This document shows positions 26,357-34,478 of a stretch of DNA of 64,000 nt, one piece after another. The notes beneath the pieces are model-generated. The model searched no databases and was not told where the DNA came from. It saw only the letters and a list, made by a program, of their open reading frames with translations. Source of the DNA: Microbacterium sp. MPKO10 (GTDB lineage Bacteria > Actinomycetota > Actinomycetes > Actinomycetales > Microbacteriaceae); the NCBI RefSeq assembly GCF_026107415.2, contig NZ_JAPCHX010000001.1:124001-188000 (forward strand), written 5' to 3'. The position numbers and the translations under genes were made by a program. Within the stretch, counting starts at the first letter, position 1. Every line of letters begins with the position of its first letter.

Positions 26357-27315
26357 AGTTCGTCCTCCTTCAAGAGGTAGCGCACATAGATGGCGGTGAC
26401 GATGAGCAGCAGCAGGGTAAGAAGCACGGCGATGGCTGAGCCGAACCCGTAGCGGTTCTGACCGAACGATTCGACATACGACCACACGCCAAGGTTGAGC
26501 ACTTCGCGGTTTGACCCGGACCCGCCCGGCATCAGATAAATCTGTGCGAATACCTTGAAGTCCCAGATCGTCGAGAGGATGAACACAACGGCGAAGACCT
26601 GCCGAAGGCTCGGGAAGATGATCTGGAAGAACCGGCGCACGGGGCCGGCTCCGTCCATCTCTGCGGCCTCGAGCATCTCCTGCGAAACACCGAGCAGGCC
26701 GGCGAGCACGGTGACGGCGACGAACGGGAAGCCATGGTGGATGATGTTGATCACGACAATGGCGTAGAAGGTCACGGGATTGGTGAACCAGTTGAACGGC
26801 TGATCCATGAGTCCGATGCCCTGCAGCATCGAGTTCACGAGGCCGTGATCGGCATCGAAGATCCAGATCCAGACGTAGGTTCCTGTGACAGCGGGCATCG
26901 CCCAGGCGACCATGATGGCGCTGCCCACGATGAGCCGCCACACTCTGCCGAGTGAAGCGAGCAGCAGTGCGACAAGCGTTCCGAAAATCACCGTGCCGAG
27001 AACCGCGACGATGGCGAAGCCGACGGTGTTCGGCAGAACCACGGTCCACAACTGACTGTCGGTGAAAATCTCGACGTAGTTGCCGAAGCCGATCCAGTTC
27101 GGCTCTCCGCTGACAATTTCGCGCAGACCGTAGTCTTGCAGCGAGAACAGGAAGACGCGGACGAGCGGCCACAGCAGAAGCCCCGCGAGCACGATGAGCG
27201 CGGGGGCGAGCAGAAGCCAGGGCCGGGTTCGGACGATGAGCGGCGTTCGCCGTCGCGGTGGGGCCGCGGGCGGACGCCGTCCGCCCGCGGCCTTGTGTGG
27301 TGTTGTTACCGCCAC
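26353..27315 (-). CDS. Sugar ABC permease (MalF type)
   Basis: 320 aa, GTG start at 27315, 6 bp after the binding-protein stop. The N-terminus (residues about 8-24) is a low-complexity AAGGRRPPAAPPRRR stretch encoded by a perfect 14-bp RNA hairpin. Then come six membrane segments and the EAA loop MLEAAEMDGAGPVRRF. The C-terminus LLKEDEL overlaps the next permease. A start downstream of the hairpin cannot be excluded. Confidence 0.88.
   Translation of the reverse strand: MAVTTPHKAAGGRRPPAAPPRRRTPLIVRTRPWLLLAPALIVLAGLLLWPLVRVFLFSLQDYGLREIVSGEPNWIGFGNYVEIFTDSQLWTVVLPNTVGFAIVAVLGTVIFGTLVALLLASLGRVWRLIVGSAIMVAWAMPAVTGTYVWIWIFDADHGLVNSMLQGIGLMDQPFNWFTNPVTFYAIVVINIIHHGFPFVAVTVLAGLLGVSQEMLEAAEMDGAGPVRRFFQIIFPSLRQVFAVVFILSTIWDFKVFAQIYLMPGGSGSNREVLNLGVWSYVESFGQNRYGFGSAIAVLLTLLLLIVTAIYVRYLLKEDEL
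27262..27292 (-). promoter_or_regulatory. Perfect hairpin inside the permease N-terminal codons
   Basis: GGCCGCGGGCGGAC and GTCCGCCCGCGGCC form a 14-bp all-GC-rich stem with a 3-nt loop, within codons about 8-18 of the MalF-type permease. A smaller hairpin, GAAGGG-TAA-CCCTTC (27316-27330), holds the binding-protein stop codon in its loop. Position and strength fit damping of permease relative to binding-protein expression. Confidence 0.6.
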
Positions 27316-27321
27316 GAAGGG

Positions 27322-28599
27322 TTACCCTTCTTCGTTCATGATGCTGTCCATCTCGTCGGCAGCATCTTGTGTCGCCTGGTCCACCGTCTTCTGCCCGGAC
27401 AGGATCGCCTGGATCATCGCGTTGACGGTCTTCTTTGCCTGGACCGCGCCGAACGTGGGCGTGACAGGCACAGAACCTCCGCCGTCGACCATCTGCGTGG
27501 CGAACGGCTTCACGAGCGGGTCGTCCGACCCCATCGACTTTTCAAGCAGTGAGGTCTGGCCGGGGAAGTAACCGGTCTGCTCGCCCCACTTCTCGGCGAA
27601 CTCACCCGTTGTCATCATCTCGACGAATTGGAAGGCAAGGTCTTCGTTCTTCGTCGTATTGAAGATGCTCAGGTGCGATCCACCGAGCACAGATGGCGCA
27701 ATCCCGCCGTCCTGGCCGGGGATGGGCGCCGCGGCGAACTTACCCTCGAGGTCGGGGTTGTCCTGCACGACCGTCGCCGGAGTCCACGACCCTTGAAGGG
27801 CCATCGCCACGTTGCCCTGCGTGAAGTTGTCGAGGACGTCCGTCTCGTTCCACGTTGTCGCTCCGGCGGAGGAGAAGCCGTGCTCGGTGGCGAGGCCAGT
27901 ATAGAAGGCAATGCCCTCGCGCGATTCGGGGCTCGCGAGACCGGACTCCCACGTGTCACCGTTCAGCTCCGAGATCTCGCCGCCCGCACCCCATACCCAG
28001 GGGTAGACACCGAACTCGGCGTCACCGGGGACGGCGAACGGGATCATGTCGGGCTTTGCTTCCTTGATGGCGTTTCCCACCTCGACGATCTCGTCCCACG
28101 TGGTCGGTGCTTCGAGCCCCAGCTCGTCGAAGACGTCGCTGCGGTAGATCAGTGAGCGTACGCCCGCGTACCAGGGCATGCCGTAGAGCTCTCCGTCGTA
28201 CGTGCCCGATTCGACGAGCCCGTCGACGAGATCATCGCTCAGCCCGGCCTCGTCGACTTTCTCGCCGATCGGCATCAGTGCTCCGGCGTCGGCGAACTCG
28301 GCTGTCCACGTCGTCCCCGTCTCAGCGACATCCGGCGTGGTTCCACCGGCGATCGACGTGACGAACCGGTCGTGCGCGTCTGCCCACTGAACGTACTCGA
28401 CGTCGAGAGTTGCTCCCGTCTTCTCCTTAAACGCATCTCCGACCTCGTCGAAGAAGGCTTCGGAGTCCGGGTTCGTTCCCTGCATGATCCACACGGTCAG
28501 GGTGTCGCCGTCCGACGAATCGGAGCCTCCCCCTGAGCATCCGGTGAGCGCGAGGCCAGCCGTTGCAAGTATCGCAAACGGCACGAGTCGCTTCTTCAT
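27322..28599 (-). CDS. Sugar-binding lipoprotein of the MurNAc-type locus
   Basis: 425 aa from the ATG at 28599 (GAGGAG upstream). Signal peptide MKKRLVPFAILATAGLA with lipobox LTGC, then a Gly/Ser/Asp linker. Family 1 solute-binding protein: TLTVWIMQGTNPDSEAFFDE, ATLDVEYVQWADAHDRF, and YFPGQTSLLEK near the C-terminus. First gene of the operon SBP-permease-permease-anmK-murQ-rpiR. The ligand is probably a MurNAc- or GlcNAc-containing sugar, by context only. Confidence 0.9.
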   Translation of the reverse strand: MKKRLVPFAILATAGLALTGCSGGGSDSSDGDTLTVWIMQGTNPDSEAFFDEVGDAFKEKTGATLDVEYVQWADAHDRFVTSIAGGTTPDVAETGTTWTAEFADAGALMPIGEKVDEAGLSDDLVDGLVESGTYDGELYGMPWYAGVRSLIYRSDVFDELGLEAPTTWDEIVEVGNAIKEAKPDMIPFAVPGDAEFGVYPWVWGAGGEISELNGDTWESGLASPESREGIAFYTGLATEHGFSSAGATTWNETDVLDNFTQGNVAMALQGSWTPATVVQDNPDLEGKFAAAPIPGQDGGIAPSVLGGSHLSIFNTTKNEDLAFQFVEMMTTGEFAEKWGEQTGYFPGQTSLLEKSMGSDDPLVKPFATQMVDGGGSVPVTPTFGAVQAKKTVNAMIQAILSGQKTVDQATQDAADEMDSIMNEEG

Positions 28600-28654
28600 T
28601 TGTCTCCTCGTTGACACATAGAAAAGGAGCGTCGCGCGCTCCACGAATTGGTGA

Positions 28655-28669
28655 TGAAAATAATCTTCA
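28655..28669. promoter_or_regulatory. RpiR/MurR operator candidate 1
   Basis: TGAAAATAATCTTCA is an imperfect dyad upstream of the binding-protein gene, of the GAAA/TTTC kind seen for RpiR regulators. Confidence 0.4.
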
Positions 28670-28679
28670 CAGAAGAACG

Positions 28680-28695
28680 GAAGTTTGTAAACTTC
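28680..28695. promoter_or_regulatory. RpiR/MurR operator candidate 2
   Basis: GAAGTTTGTAAACTTC has perfect 7-bp arms around 2 nt and lies 81 bp upstream of the binding-protein ATG, in an AT-rich promoter region. Confidence 0.55.
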
Positions 28696-28739
28696 TCTCA
28701 CAAATGAGCAAAAGTCTCCTTCCGACTGACCGCTCCAGG

Positions 28740-29204
28740 TCAGACTTCGCGGAAGAAACGGGTCAGTAGCTCACCGCATTCGCGCGCCCGTACGCCGGGC
28801 ACGACCTCAACCGTGTGCATGAGTCTTCGGTCGCGCAACAGGTCGTGGATGCTGCCCGCGGCACCCGCTTTCTCATCCCACGCCCCGAAAACGACAGTGG
28901 GAATGCGCGCCGCGAGGATCGCGCCCGCACACATGACGCACGGCTCCAAGGTGACGACGAGGACGGCATCGTCAAGCCGCCATTCCCCGCGCGTCGCTGT
29001 TGCCGCGCGAATGGCCTCGATCTCGGCATGAGCCGTCGGATCCGAGCGCGCCTCCCGCGCATTTCGCCCGCGGCCAATCACGGCCCCCGCCGCGTCGACG
29101 ATCACGGCGCCCACCGGAACATCACGGGTCTGCAGCGCTGCCGTCGCCTCGTCGAGAGCGAGGCCCATCAGCTCCTCGTGATGCGGGTCGACGCCGAGCG
29201 GCAT
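28740..29204 (-). CDS. tadA: tRNA-specific adenosine deaminase
   Basis: 154 aa, usual TadA length. Zinc deaminase motifs HAEIEAI (His plus catalytic Glu) and PCVMCAGAI, with [10 protein letters not shown] upstream. It converts A34 of tRNA-Arg(ACG) to inosine. That tRNA is also in this window at 48615. It is divergent from upp, as in many actinobacteria. Confidence 0.95.
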   Translation of the reverse strand: MPLGVDPHHEELMGLALDEATAALQTRDVPVGAVIVDAAGAVIGRGRNAREARSDPTAHAEIEAIRAATATRGEWRLDDAVLVVTLEPCVMCAGAILAARIPTVVFGAWDEKAGAAGSIHDLLRDRRLMHTVEVVPGVRARECGELLTRFFREV

Positions 29205-29259
29205 CCGGATTCTCCCTCTTGTGCTTCACCGTGCCCATGTGGGCTGTAGGTTTAACAGT

Positions 29260-29892
29260 ATGCGAGTGCACGTTGCCGATCATCCGCTCATCACCCACAA
29301 GCTCACGGTGCTGCGCAACAAAGACACGTCGTCGCCGACGTTCCGGGCCCTGACGGACGAACTCGTCACTCTGCTTGCCTACGAGGCGACCCGCGGTGTG
29401 CGCACCGAGCCCGTGGATATCGAAACGCCCGTGACAACCACGACCGGGCTCAAGATCAGCACGCCTCGCCCGCTCGTCGTACCGATTCTGCGCGCCGGGC
29501 TCGGGATGCTGGACGGCATGGTCAAGCTGCTGCCCACCGCTGAGGTGGGCTTTCTCGGCATGGTGCGCGACGAAGAGACGCTCCAGCCCATGACCTACGC
29601 CGAGCGGCTGCCGGACGACCTCTCAAACCGCCAGTGTTTCGTTCTCGACCCCATGCTCGCGACCGGCGGCTCCCTGGGCGCGGCCATTCAGTTCCTCATC
29701 AATCGCGGCGCCGTCGACGTCACCGCCGTATGCATTCTCGGCGCACCCGAAGGCCTTGAGCGTCTCAAGCGCGAAACGGAGGGGCTCGACGTCACAATCG
29801 TTCTGGGTGCTCTCGACGAGCGGCTCGACGAGAACGGTTACATCGTGCCGGGACTCGGAGACGCCGGCGACCGCCTCTACGGGCTCGTCTGA
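29260..29892 (+). CDS. upp: Uracil phosphoribosyltransferase
   Basis: 210 aa from the ATG at 29260. There is no Shine-Dalgarno, but TAGGTT (29247-29252) with TTCACC 16 bp upstream suggests a leaderless mRNA. Motifs: [36 protein letters not shown], the PRPP loop [16 protein letters not shown], and a C-terminal [14 protein letters not shown]. It makes UMP from uracil and PRPP in pyrimidine salvage. Confidence 0.95.
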   Translation: MRVHVADHPLITHKLTVLRNKDTSSPTFRALTDELVTLLAYEATRGVRTEPVDIETPVTTTTGLKISTPRPLVVPILRAGLGMLDGMVKLLPTAEVGFLGMVRDEETLQPMTYAERLPDDLSNRQCFVLDPMLATGGSLGAAIQFLINRGAVDVTAVCILGAPEGLERLKRETEGLDVTIVLGALDERLDENGYIVPGLGDAGDRLYGLV

Positions 29893-30139
29893 CCCGTCAC
29901 TCGCTGTTCTCCCTCAGCCCCGCGATCCTCCGTGGGTCGGGAGCACGAACGTGTAGCACGTCCGTGACCGGATGTCGTCGACAGTGACCCGCGCACCCAT
30001 GTGGAGCGCGCTCGGCCGTAAAAGGTTCTGTGAGCAGCAGCATCCGGCGCCCATCACTGCAAAATAATCTGCATCCTGATTCGTTTTCACTCGCAGAATC
30101 ATCATTGTTACGCAGTCAAACGTCATTTACTGCAATGAT

Positions 30140-30170
30140 TTGACACACCGATTCGCGCACGGTTTAGATT
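30140..30170 (+). promoter_or_regulatory. Strong promoter of the Cys-ended leader ORF
   Basis: Consensus TTGACA at 30140-30145 and TAGATT at 30165-30170 (19-bp gap; TTTAGA gives 17). The start codon of the leader ORF is 6 nt after the -10, so the transcript should be leaderless. Confidence 0.6.
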
Positions 30171-30176
30171 GATGTC

Positions 30177-30281
30177 ATGACACACAGCACGCGCACCCTG
30201 AGCTCCGTCGAGTTCCGTGGGAATGCCGGGTCGATGATGGCCGGCATCGCTGCTGTCATGTGTTGTCGAATGTGCCGCTAA
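30177..30281 (+). CDS. Leaderless Cys-ended leader peptide
   Basis: 34 codons, MTHSTRTLSS... ending AAVMCCRMCR, then TAA. Three of the last six codons are Cys. It follows a consensus promoter with no room for a leader. Actinobacterial upstream ORFs with clustered Cys codons are known to sense cysteine supply by ribosome stalling, and this one has the same design. A perfect dyad (GGATGCTG-T-CAGCATCC, 30310-30326) lies 28 nt beyond the stop and the winged-helix gene starts 134 nt beyond. Function is inferred. Confidence 0.55.
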   Translation: MTHSTRTLSSVEFRGNAGSMMAGIAAVMCCRMCR

Positions 30282-30309
30282 CCACTTTCCACTCGCGCCA
30301 CACATCACC

Positions 30310-30326
30310 GGATGCTGTCAGCATCC
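30310..30326 (+). terminator. Dyad after the leader ORF (possible attenuator)
   Basis: GGATGCTG and CAGCATCC are separated by a single T. The effective stem is about 7 bp, and no T-tract follows. It could be an attenuator, or simply an inverted pair of the octamer abundant in this DNA. Confidence 0.35.
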
Positions 30327-30415
30327 CTCACTTTCGACACCACAGTTACCTCGCCGGGCCCCGACAGACGTTGGAGCGGCTGCGGCGACGCATACCCATC
30401 ATCTAAGGATCTTTC

Positions 30416-31111
30416 ATGTCACTCGCTACTGCTTTCCCCCAGTCCGCCGCCCAGACCGCGCCCGCCGAGAACCGCTCTCGTGCGCTCCGCGCCGTGCCCG
30501 CTGCTCCCGAGCCTCGCGGGTTCGCCCTCTACGTCGGTCTCGACGAAGACGCCGCGCGTGCTGCCGGCACGTCGCTCGGCGCCATTGTCGAAGCCGTCAA
30601 GAAGACCATCGACGAGCTTGCGCCGGCGGCACAGTCGTACGCTGCCGTCGCACTGGCACCGGCCGGCGTCGGAGGCCGCGACGTTGATGTCGTGCGCCTC
30701 GCCCTGCAGGAGCCCACAGCTGTTGCGCGCAACAGCGCAGGCGACATCGAGGAAGATGAAGAGCTCGACCGCGCACACGCGGGCGTCGTGATCGACATTT
30801 CACGCAAGCGCGTCGTCCTCGACAACGCGACCGCCACGCTGACCTACAAGGAGTTCGAGCTGCTGCAGTACCTCGTGCTGCGCGAGGGTCGCACGATCGA
30901 GCGCATCGAGCTGATCAATGCGCTGTGGTCCGAACACGAGGGCGACATCCCGAACGAGCGCACCATCGACGTGCACGTACGCCGCCTGCGCTCGAAGCTC
31001 GGTCGCTACGAAGACATCGTTCGCACGGTGCGCGGTGCGGGATACCGCTTCGACCGTCACGCCGACGTCTCGATCCGGCACGCCTCGACGCCGTCGCCCG
31101 ACCTCTTCTAA
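30416..31111 (+). CDS. Orphan winged-helix regulator (OmpR-type DNA-binding domain)
   Basis: 231 aa. The C-terminal domain (about 125-220) is a Trans_reg_C winged helix: LTYKEFELLQYLVLREGRTI, NERTIDVHVRRLRSKLG, and VRTVRGAGYRF. The N-terminal 120 residues are not a receiver domain. No phospho-acceptor Asp motif is visible, so it is not a normal response regulator. No histidine kinase is adjacent. AAGGA precedes the ATG. It lies behind the Cys-ended leader peptide, suggesting a link to sulfur or redox state, which is inference. Confidence 0.8.
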   Translation: MSLATAFPQSAAQTAPAENRSRALRAVPAAPEPRGFALYVGLDEDAARAAGTSLGAIVEAVKKTIDELAPAAQSYAAVALAPAGVGGRDVDVVRLALQEPTAVARNSAGDIEEDEELDRAHAGVVIDISRKRVVLDNATATLTYKEFELLQYLVLREGRTIERIELINALWSEHEGDIPNERTIDVHVRRLRSKLGRYEDIVRTVRGAGYRFDRHADVSIRHASTPSPDLF

Positions 31112-31118
31112 GCGGCGA

Positions 31119-32027
31119 TCACGCGGCGCCTGCACCTGTAGGCATGCCGGGGTAGCCGTCAGGCGTAACCCACAGCTGGGCAGTGACGATCTCCCGGCCT
31201 GCCGCGAGCGCGTTGCGCAGGGATGCGGTGTTGCCCGGGTGGATGTGCCCCCAGAGCACGTCGCCGGTGTTCGGCAGCCGTCGCGCTAGCTCGCGAAGTG
31301 TGGCACGGCCGATTCCGCGCCCGCGGTGATCGGCATCGATGCAGATCTCTTGCATGCAGTGCCCGCGCAGCCCGAAGGAGTCATCACGAATAGCGGCGAC
31401 GACTCCGGCCGAGTCGCCATCCACTCTCACGTCGAAGAGCAGCCCTTCCGCCGCGCACTCCGCCAGCGATTCTTCATCCTCCGGCGTCGCCCAGTCGGCA
31501 ATGCTCGGGCGGGATGCTGCCAGCTCAGCGTAGATGGCCGAGACACGCTGCGCCGCAGCATCTGATTCGATCGTCTCGAGCGCCACGAAAGGCTCATCGT
31601 CGTTCGACGTTCGCACAGTCAGATCAGCGACCTGCCCTGCGACAATCCACATATCCACCGTCGCTGTGGCCTCCCCTGACGCGGCGAGCTCGGGTATCAG
31701 GGTGCGCGGTTCAGGGGCGTTCACGCGCAGACACAGCGGCGCGAAGGCCGCATAGTGCGGCAGGATCTCGGCAAGTGCGGTGATTCCCGCAGCATCCGGA
31801 GTCACGGACGTCGCGATGATGTCGACGAACGGCTTCGAGAGATCGCCTCCGCGAAACCGGATGCCCGTGACCGCCCAGTTCCCGTCAGCCAGCTCGATGC
31901 GGCGGTTCGCCCAATCGAGTGGATCGCCCACGTCGAGGCCCGTCAACCGGCGACCGGTCGCGCCCCACTGCTCGTCGCCGACGAGCCCGAGCTGCGGTTC
32001 GAGCCATGCGGCGAGGTTCTTGCGCAA
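31119..32027 (-). CDS. GNAT-family N-acetyltransferase
   Basis: 302 aa from a TTG at 32027. The C-terminal half is a GNAT fold with EICIDADHRGRGIGRATLRE (acetyl-CoA pyrophosphate loop) and NTASLRNALAAGRE. The N-terminal half may be a degenerate second GNAT domain. Substrate unknown. The frame stays open to about 32114, where a GGAGG lies 7 nt before an ATC codon, so the annotated start may be too short. Convergent with the winged-helix gene. Confidence 0.75.
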   Translation of the reverse strand: MRKNLAAWLEPQLGLVGDEQWGATGRRLTGLDVGDPLDWANRRIELADGNWAVTGIRFRGGDLSKPFVDIIATSVTPDAAGITALAEILPHYAAFAPLCLRVNAPEPRTLIPELAASGEATATVDMWIVAGQVADLTVRTSNDDEPFVALETIESDAAAQRVSAIYAELAASRPSIADWATPEDEESLAECAAEGLLFDVRVDGDSAGVVAAIRDDSFGLRGHCMQEICIDADHRGRGIGRATLRELARRLPNTGDVLWGHIHPGNTASLRNALAAGREIVTAQLWVTPDGYPGMPTGAGAA

Positions 32028-32283
32028 TGTCGGCGACCACTCCCGAACCTGGGCGGGAGCCCACCGCTCGGCAGCGTCGAGGTGCTGCTGCGTGGTGTGT
32101 TCTGTCTTGACGATTCGTCGTCCTCCGTATGCTCGCCGAGTGGTCCGCGCTCCAGACTATGTGACCCAGGCGGCGATCGCTTCGCCGCCGTTGAGCGAGT
32201 GGATAGCGTCCGCCCAGAACATTGGCAGAAAAATAACGCTTTGGTAACTAGACGCTGTTACCTTTCCGTTATATATTCGAAGA

Positions 32284-32390
32284 GCGTTAGTTGTTTTGCT
32301 GTGGCAGCTAACGCGGAATGTGATTGCAGGACACTCTTGGTGCAAGGGAGAGGGCCGGTCGTAAGCCTCTACGACCGGCCCTCAATCTGT
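32284..32390 (+). ncRNA. Candidate small RNA or attenuated leader
   Basis: In the 470-bp gap 32028-32497, a -10 TATATT (32272-32277) in an AT-rich patch is followed 7 nt later by GCGTTA...TAACGC (32284-32314, with inner GCTG/CAGC). A perfect 14-bp hairpin then follows, GAGGGCCGGTCGTA with TACGACCGGCCCTC (32350-32383). No ORF fits. It could be a stand-alone sRNA of about 100 nt, or an attenuator for the gene at 32498. Confidence 0.4.
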
Positions 32391-32497
32391 TCAGCGCCTC
32401 TCGGCGCAGCCTCGCCCGCACCTCACATGGGGAGCCCTCCACCTCGAACGCACGCACGCAGCGCTGTAACGTGGGCGTCGAAGGTGAGGTGGGCTCG

Positions 32498-33979
32498 ATG
32501 CGGCGTTCACGCATGCTGATATTCGCCGGTGCGAGCGTCGCCGGGATCGCCGTCGTCGCTGCGGGGCTCAGCGCTTTCGCTCTGCATCAGGCGACGCATT
32601 CAGGCGTTCTGTGGGAACACAAGCTCAGCGCGGGGAACCAGTCGGCCACCCACGTGGCTGTCCTCGAGGGCGACATCTATGAGTTCGACAGGCCGACCGA
32701 CGACAACGGGGCACGCGACTTCACCCGGACGATGGTCACGAAGGTCGACGCCGCAAACGGCCACGTCCTGCAGCGATGGACGCACCCGTCGCTCTCACTC
32801 CCATTCATCACCGGCGACAACGAGATTCTCTTCTCAACGGAACAACGCGCACCCGACTCCGACGGTGCGACAGCAGAACTCACGCTGTACTCCCCCACGG
32901 ATGAGCGCGTCTGGAAGGCCGAGATTCCCCACGGGCCAGACGAGTCTGTGTACGTCACAGCGGCCGCCGACAGCAGCGTCCACGTCGCTGTCTGCGGGGG
33001 AAGCGATTCTGTCGAACCACCCGAGACGTCAGCACTGACGAAAGCCACCGAAGTGTCAACGTGTGCCCTCGTCACCATCGATGCCGCGGGCACAGTCAGC
33101 CCACCAGACGACTTCGCGTACCCGTGGCAGGCCATGCCCGGCGACGACGTGTGGATGGACCATCCGGGAACGGTGCTCCCCCGCGTCACACTCGTGCCGC
33201 GTGACCTCTCGCGCATCGACGTCATCAGTCCGTCGTCAGCCGAAGCGCTCGCGACGCTGCCGTTCTCAGCTGACGATCACGTCTCTGATGTGCTGGTAAC
33301 TCCCGAGCGCGTGGTAACGATTGCGCATGAAAGCGAAAGCGGCTGGTGCGAAATCCGCTCCCACGGCACGGCGGAGGCGGGACCATTTTCTTGGGTGTCC
33401 GCGATCGCGTGCGATCCGACAGATGTCGCCTCGCTCGCCGCCACGACGGACCCCTCCGGCCCTATTCATTTGGCGATCTCGAACGACGACCTCACGATCG
33501 CAGCAATTGACGCATCATCGGGAACCCTCCACGTCGTTCCCCCGAGGAGCTTCGACCATCACCGCATACCGCTGACTCACGACAAGCAGCGTCGGCTCAC
33601 CGAGGTCGCTGCGGGCGGCTGGATCGTTCAGGCCACAGACGCGGGCGAGTGCGAGGTAACGAACGCAACGGAACCGCGCGAACGATTCGACATCGCCGTT
33701 CCCGGCTCACTGACGCTGCCGGCATCGGCACACGGAATCACGATGGCTCTGCACAGTGACATCACGAAAGACAGGGACGAACTGCCCGGGATGCTGCGGT
33801 TCAATCCCCTGGCGTTGATGTCGGATTTCACCAGTGTCTCGATCGTCAATGCGGCTACCGGAAAACTGGCCGCCCGTGCGTTCATCTCGGTGCCGCTGAC
33901 CTCGATGATCGCCCTGAACGACAATCGCGCGCTGGTCACGACCGAAGACGGGCGCGTGCTCGTCATCGGCGCACGGTGA
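32498..33979 (+). CDS. Membrane-anchored beta-propeller-like protein, unknown role
   Basis: 493 aa from the ATG at 32498. Longer in-frame starts run through the upstream hairpin. An N-terminal signal anchor RMLIFAGASVAGIAVVAAGL is followed by an extracytoplasmic region with repeated beta-strand blocks such as THVAVLEGDIYEFD, VTKVDAANGHVLQRW and FTSVSIVNAATGKLAARAF, reminiscent of PQQ or WD-type propeller repeats. Two or three Cys pairs could form disulfides. No enzymatic motif is visible. Not recognised. Confidence 0.6.
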   Translation: MRRSRMLIFAGASVAGIAVVAAGLSAFALHQATHSGVLWEHKLSAGNQSATHVAVLEGDIYEFDRPTDDNGARDFTRTMVTKVDAANGHVLQRWTHPSLSLPFITGDNEILFSTEQRAPDSDGATAELTLYSPTDERVWKAEIPHGPDESVYVTAAADSSVHVAVCGGSDSVEPPETSALTKATEVSTCALVTIDAAGTVSPPDDFAYPWQAMPGDDVWMDHPGTVLPRVTLVPRDLSRIDVISPSSAEALATLPFSADDHVSDVLVTPERVVTIAHESESGWCEIRSHGTAEAGPFSWVSAIACDPTDVASLAATTDPSGPIHLAISNDDLTIAAIDASSGTLHVVPPRSFDHHRIPLTHDKQRRLTEVAAGGWIVQATDAGECEVTNATEPRERFDIAVPGSLTLPASAHGITMALHSDITKDRDELPGMLRFNPLALMSDFTSVSIVNAATGKLAARAFISVPLTSMIALNDNRALVTTEDGRVLVIGAR

Positions 33980-34000
33980 TTGTGGGCACGGCCTCCGATG

Positions 34001-34019
34001 TCACCCGTATCCTGGGTGA
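34001..34019. promoter_or_regulatory. MarR operator candidate
   Basis: TCACCC-N7-GGGTGA lies 16 bp before the MarR start, in a position for autorepression. Confidence 0.45.
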
Positions 34020-34034
34020 AGGAGGAGCGAGCAT

Positions 34035-34478
34035 ATGCCGAAGAGATCAACAGCGGTTTACGCCTGGGAATCACTGTTCCGTGCCCAAGTTCAGGTGATG
34101 CGGGTACTGAATGATGAGTTTCCGACACACTCCATCTCGATAAACGAGTACGACATTCTGTTCAACCTCTCGCTCGAGCCGGAGCACTCCGCACGGCTTC
34201 GACTGCTGAACTCGCGCGTGCTGCTCAGCCAGCCCAGCGTCTCGCGCATGGTCGACAGACTGGTCGAACGCGGTTACGTCGAGAAGGTGCAAGACGCCAG
34301 CGACGGACGTGGAACGATTGTGCACATGACGGATGCCGGTTACCGCGAGTTCCGGTCGATCGCTGTGAAGCACATGGCCTCGATCACCAACGTCATGCAG
34401 GCAGCCCTCACCGACGACGAGCTCACGCAGCTCACGGAACTCACCACAAAGGTACGCACCACGACGGCTGGCTGCTAG
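34035..34478 (+). CDS. MarR-family regulator
   Basis: 147 aa with GAAGGAGGAGCG upstream. The winged HTH core includes SISINEYDILFNLS, RVLLSQPSVSRMVDRLVERG and the wing DASDGRGTIVHMTDAG. Its TAG stop is shared head-on with the YihY stop (CTAG). Target and ligand are unknown. Confidence 0.87.
   Translation: MPKRSTAVYAWESLFRAQVQVMRVLNDEFPTHSISINEYDILFNLSLEPEHSARLRLLNSRVLLSQPSVSRMVDRLVERGYVEKVQDASDGRGTIVHMTDAGYREFRSIAVKHMASITNVMQAALTDDELTQLTELTTKVRTTTAGC

Noticed and set aside
26357-27172. Long minus-strand reading frame continuous with the MalG-type permease (548 aa in total)
   Set aside because: The upstream 270 residues are Arg/His-rich, lie antiphase to the clear MalF-type permease, and the GTG at 26356 has an ideal ribosome site.
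30123-30308. 61-aa minus-strand ORF opposite the Cys-ended leader
   Set aside because: No promoter or ribosome site on that strand, while the plus strand has a consensus promoter and a precise leaderless start.
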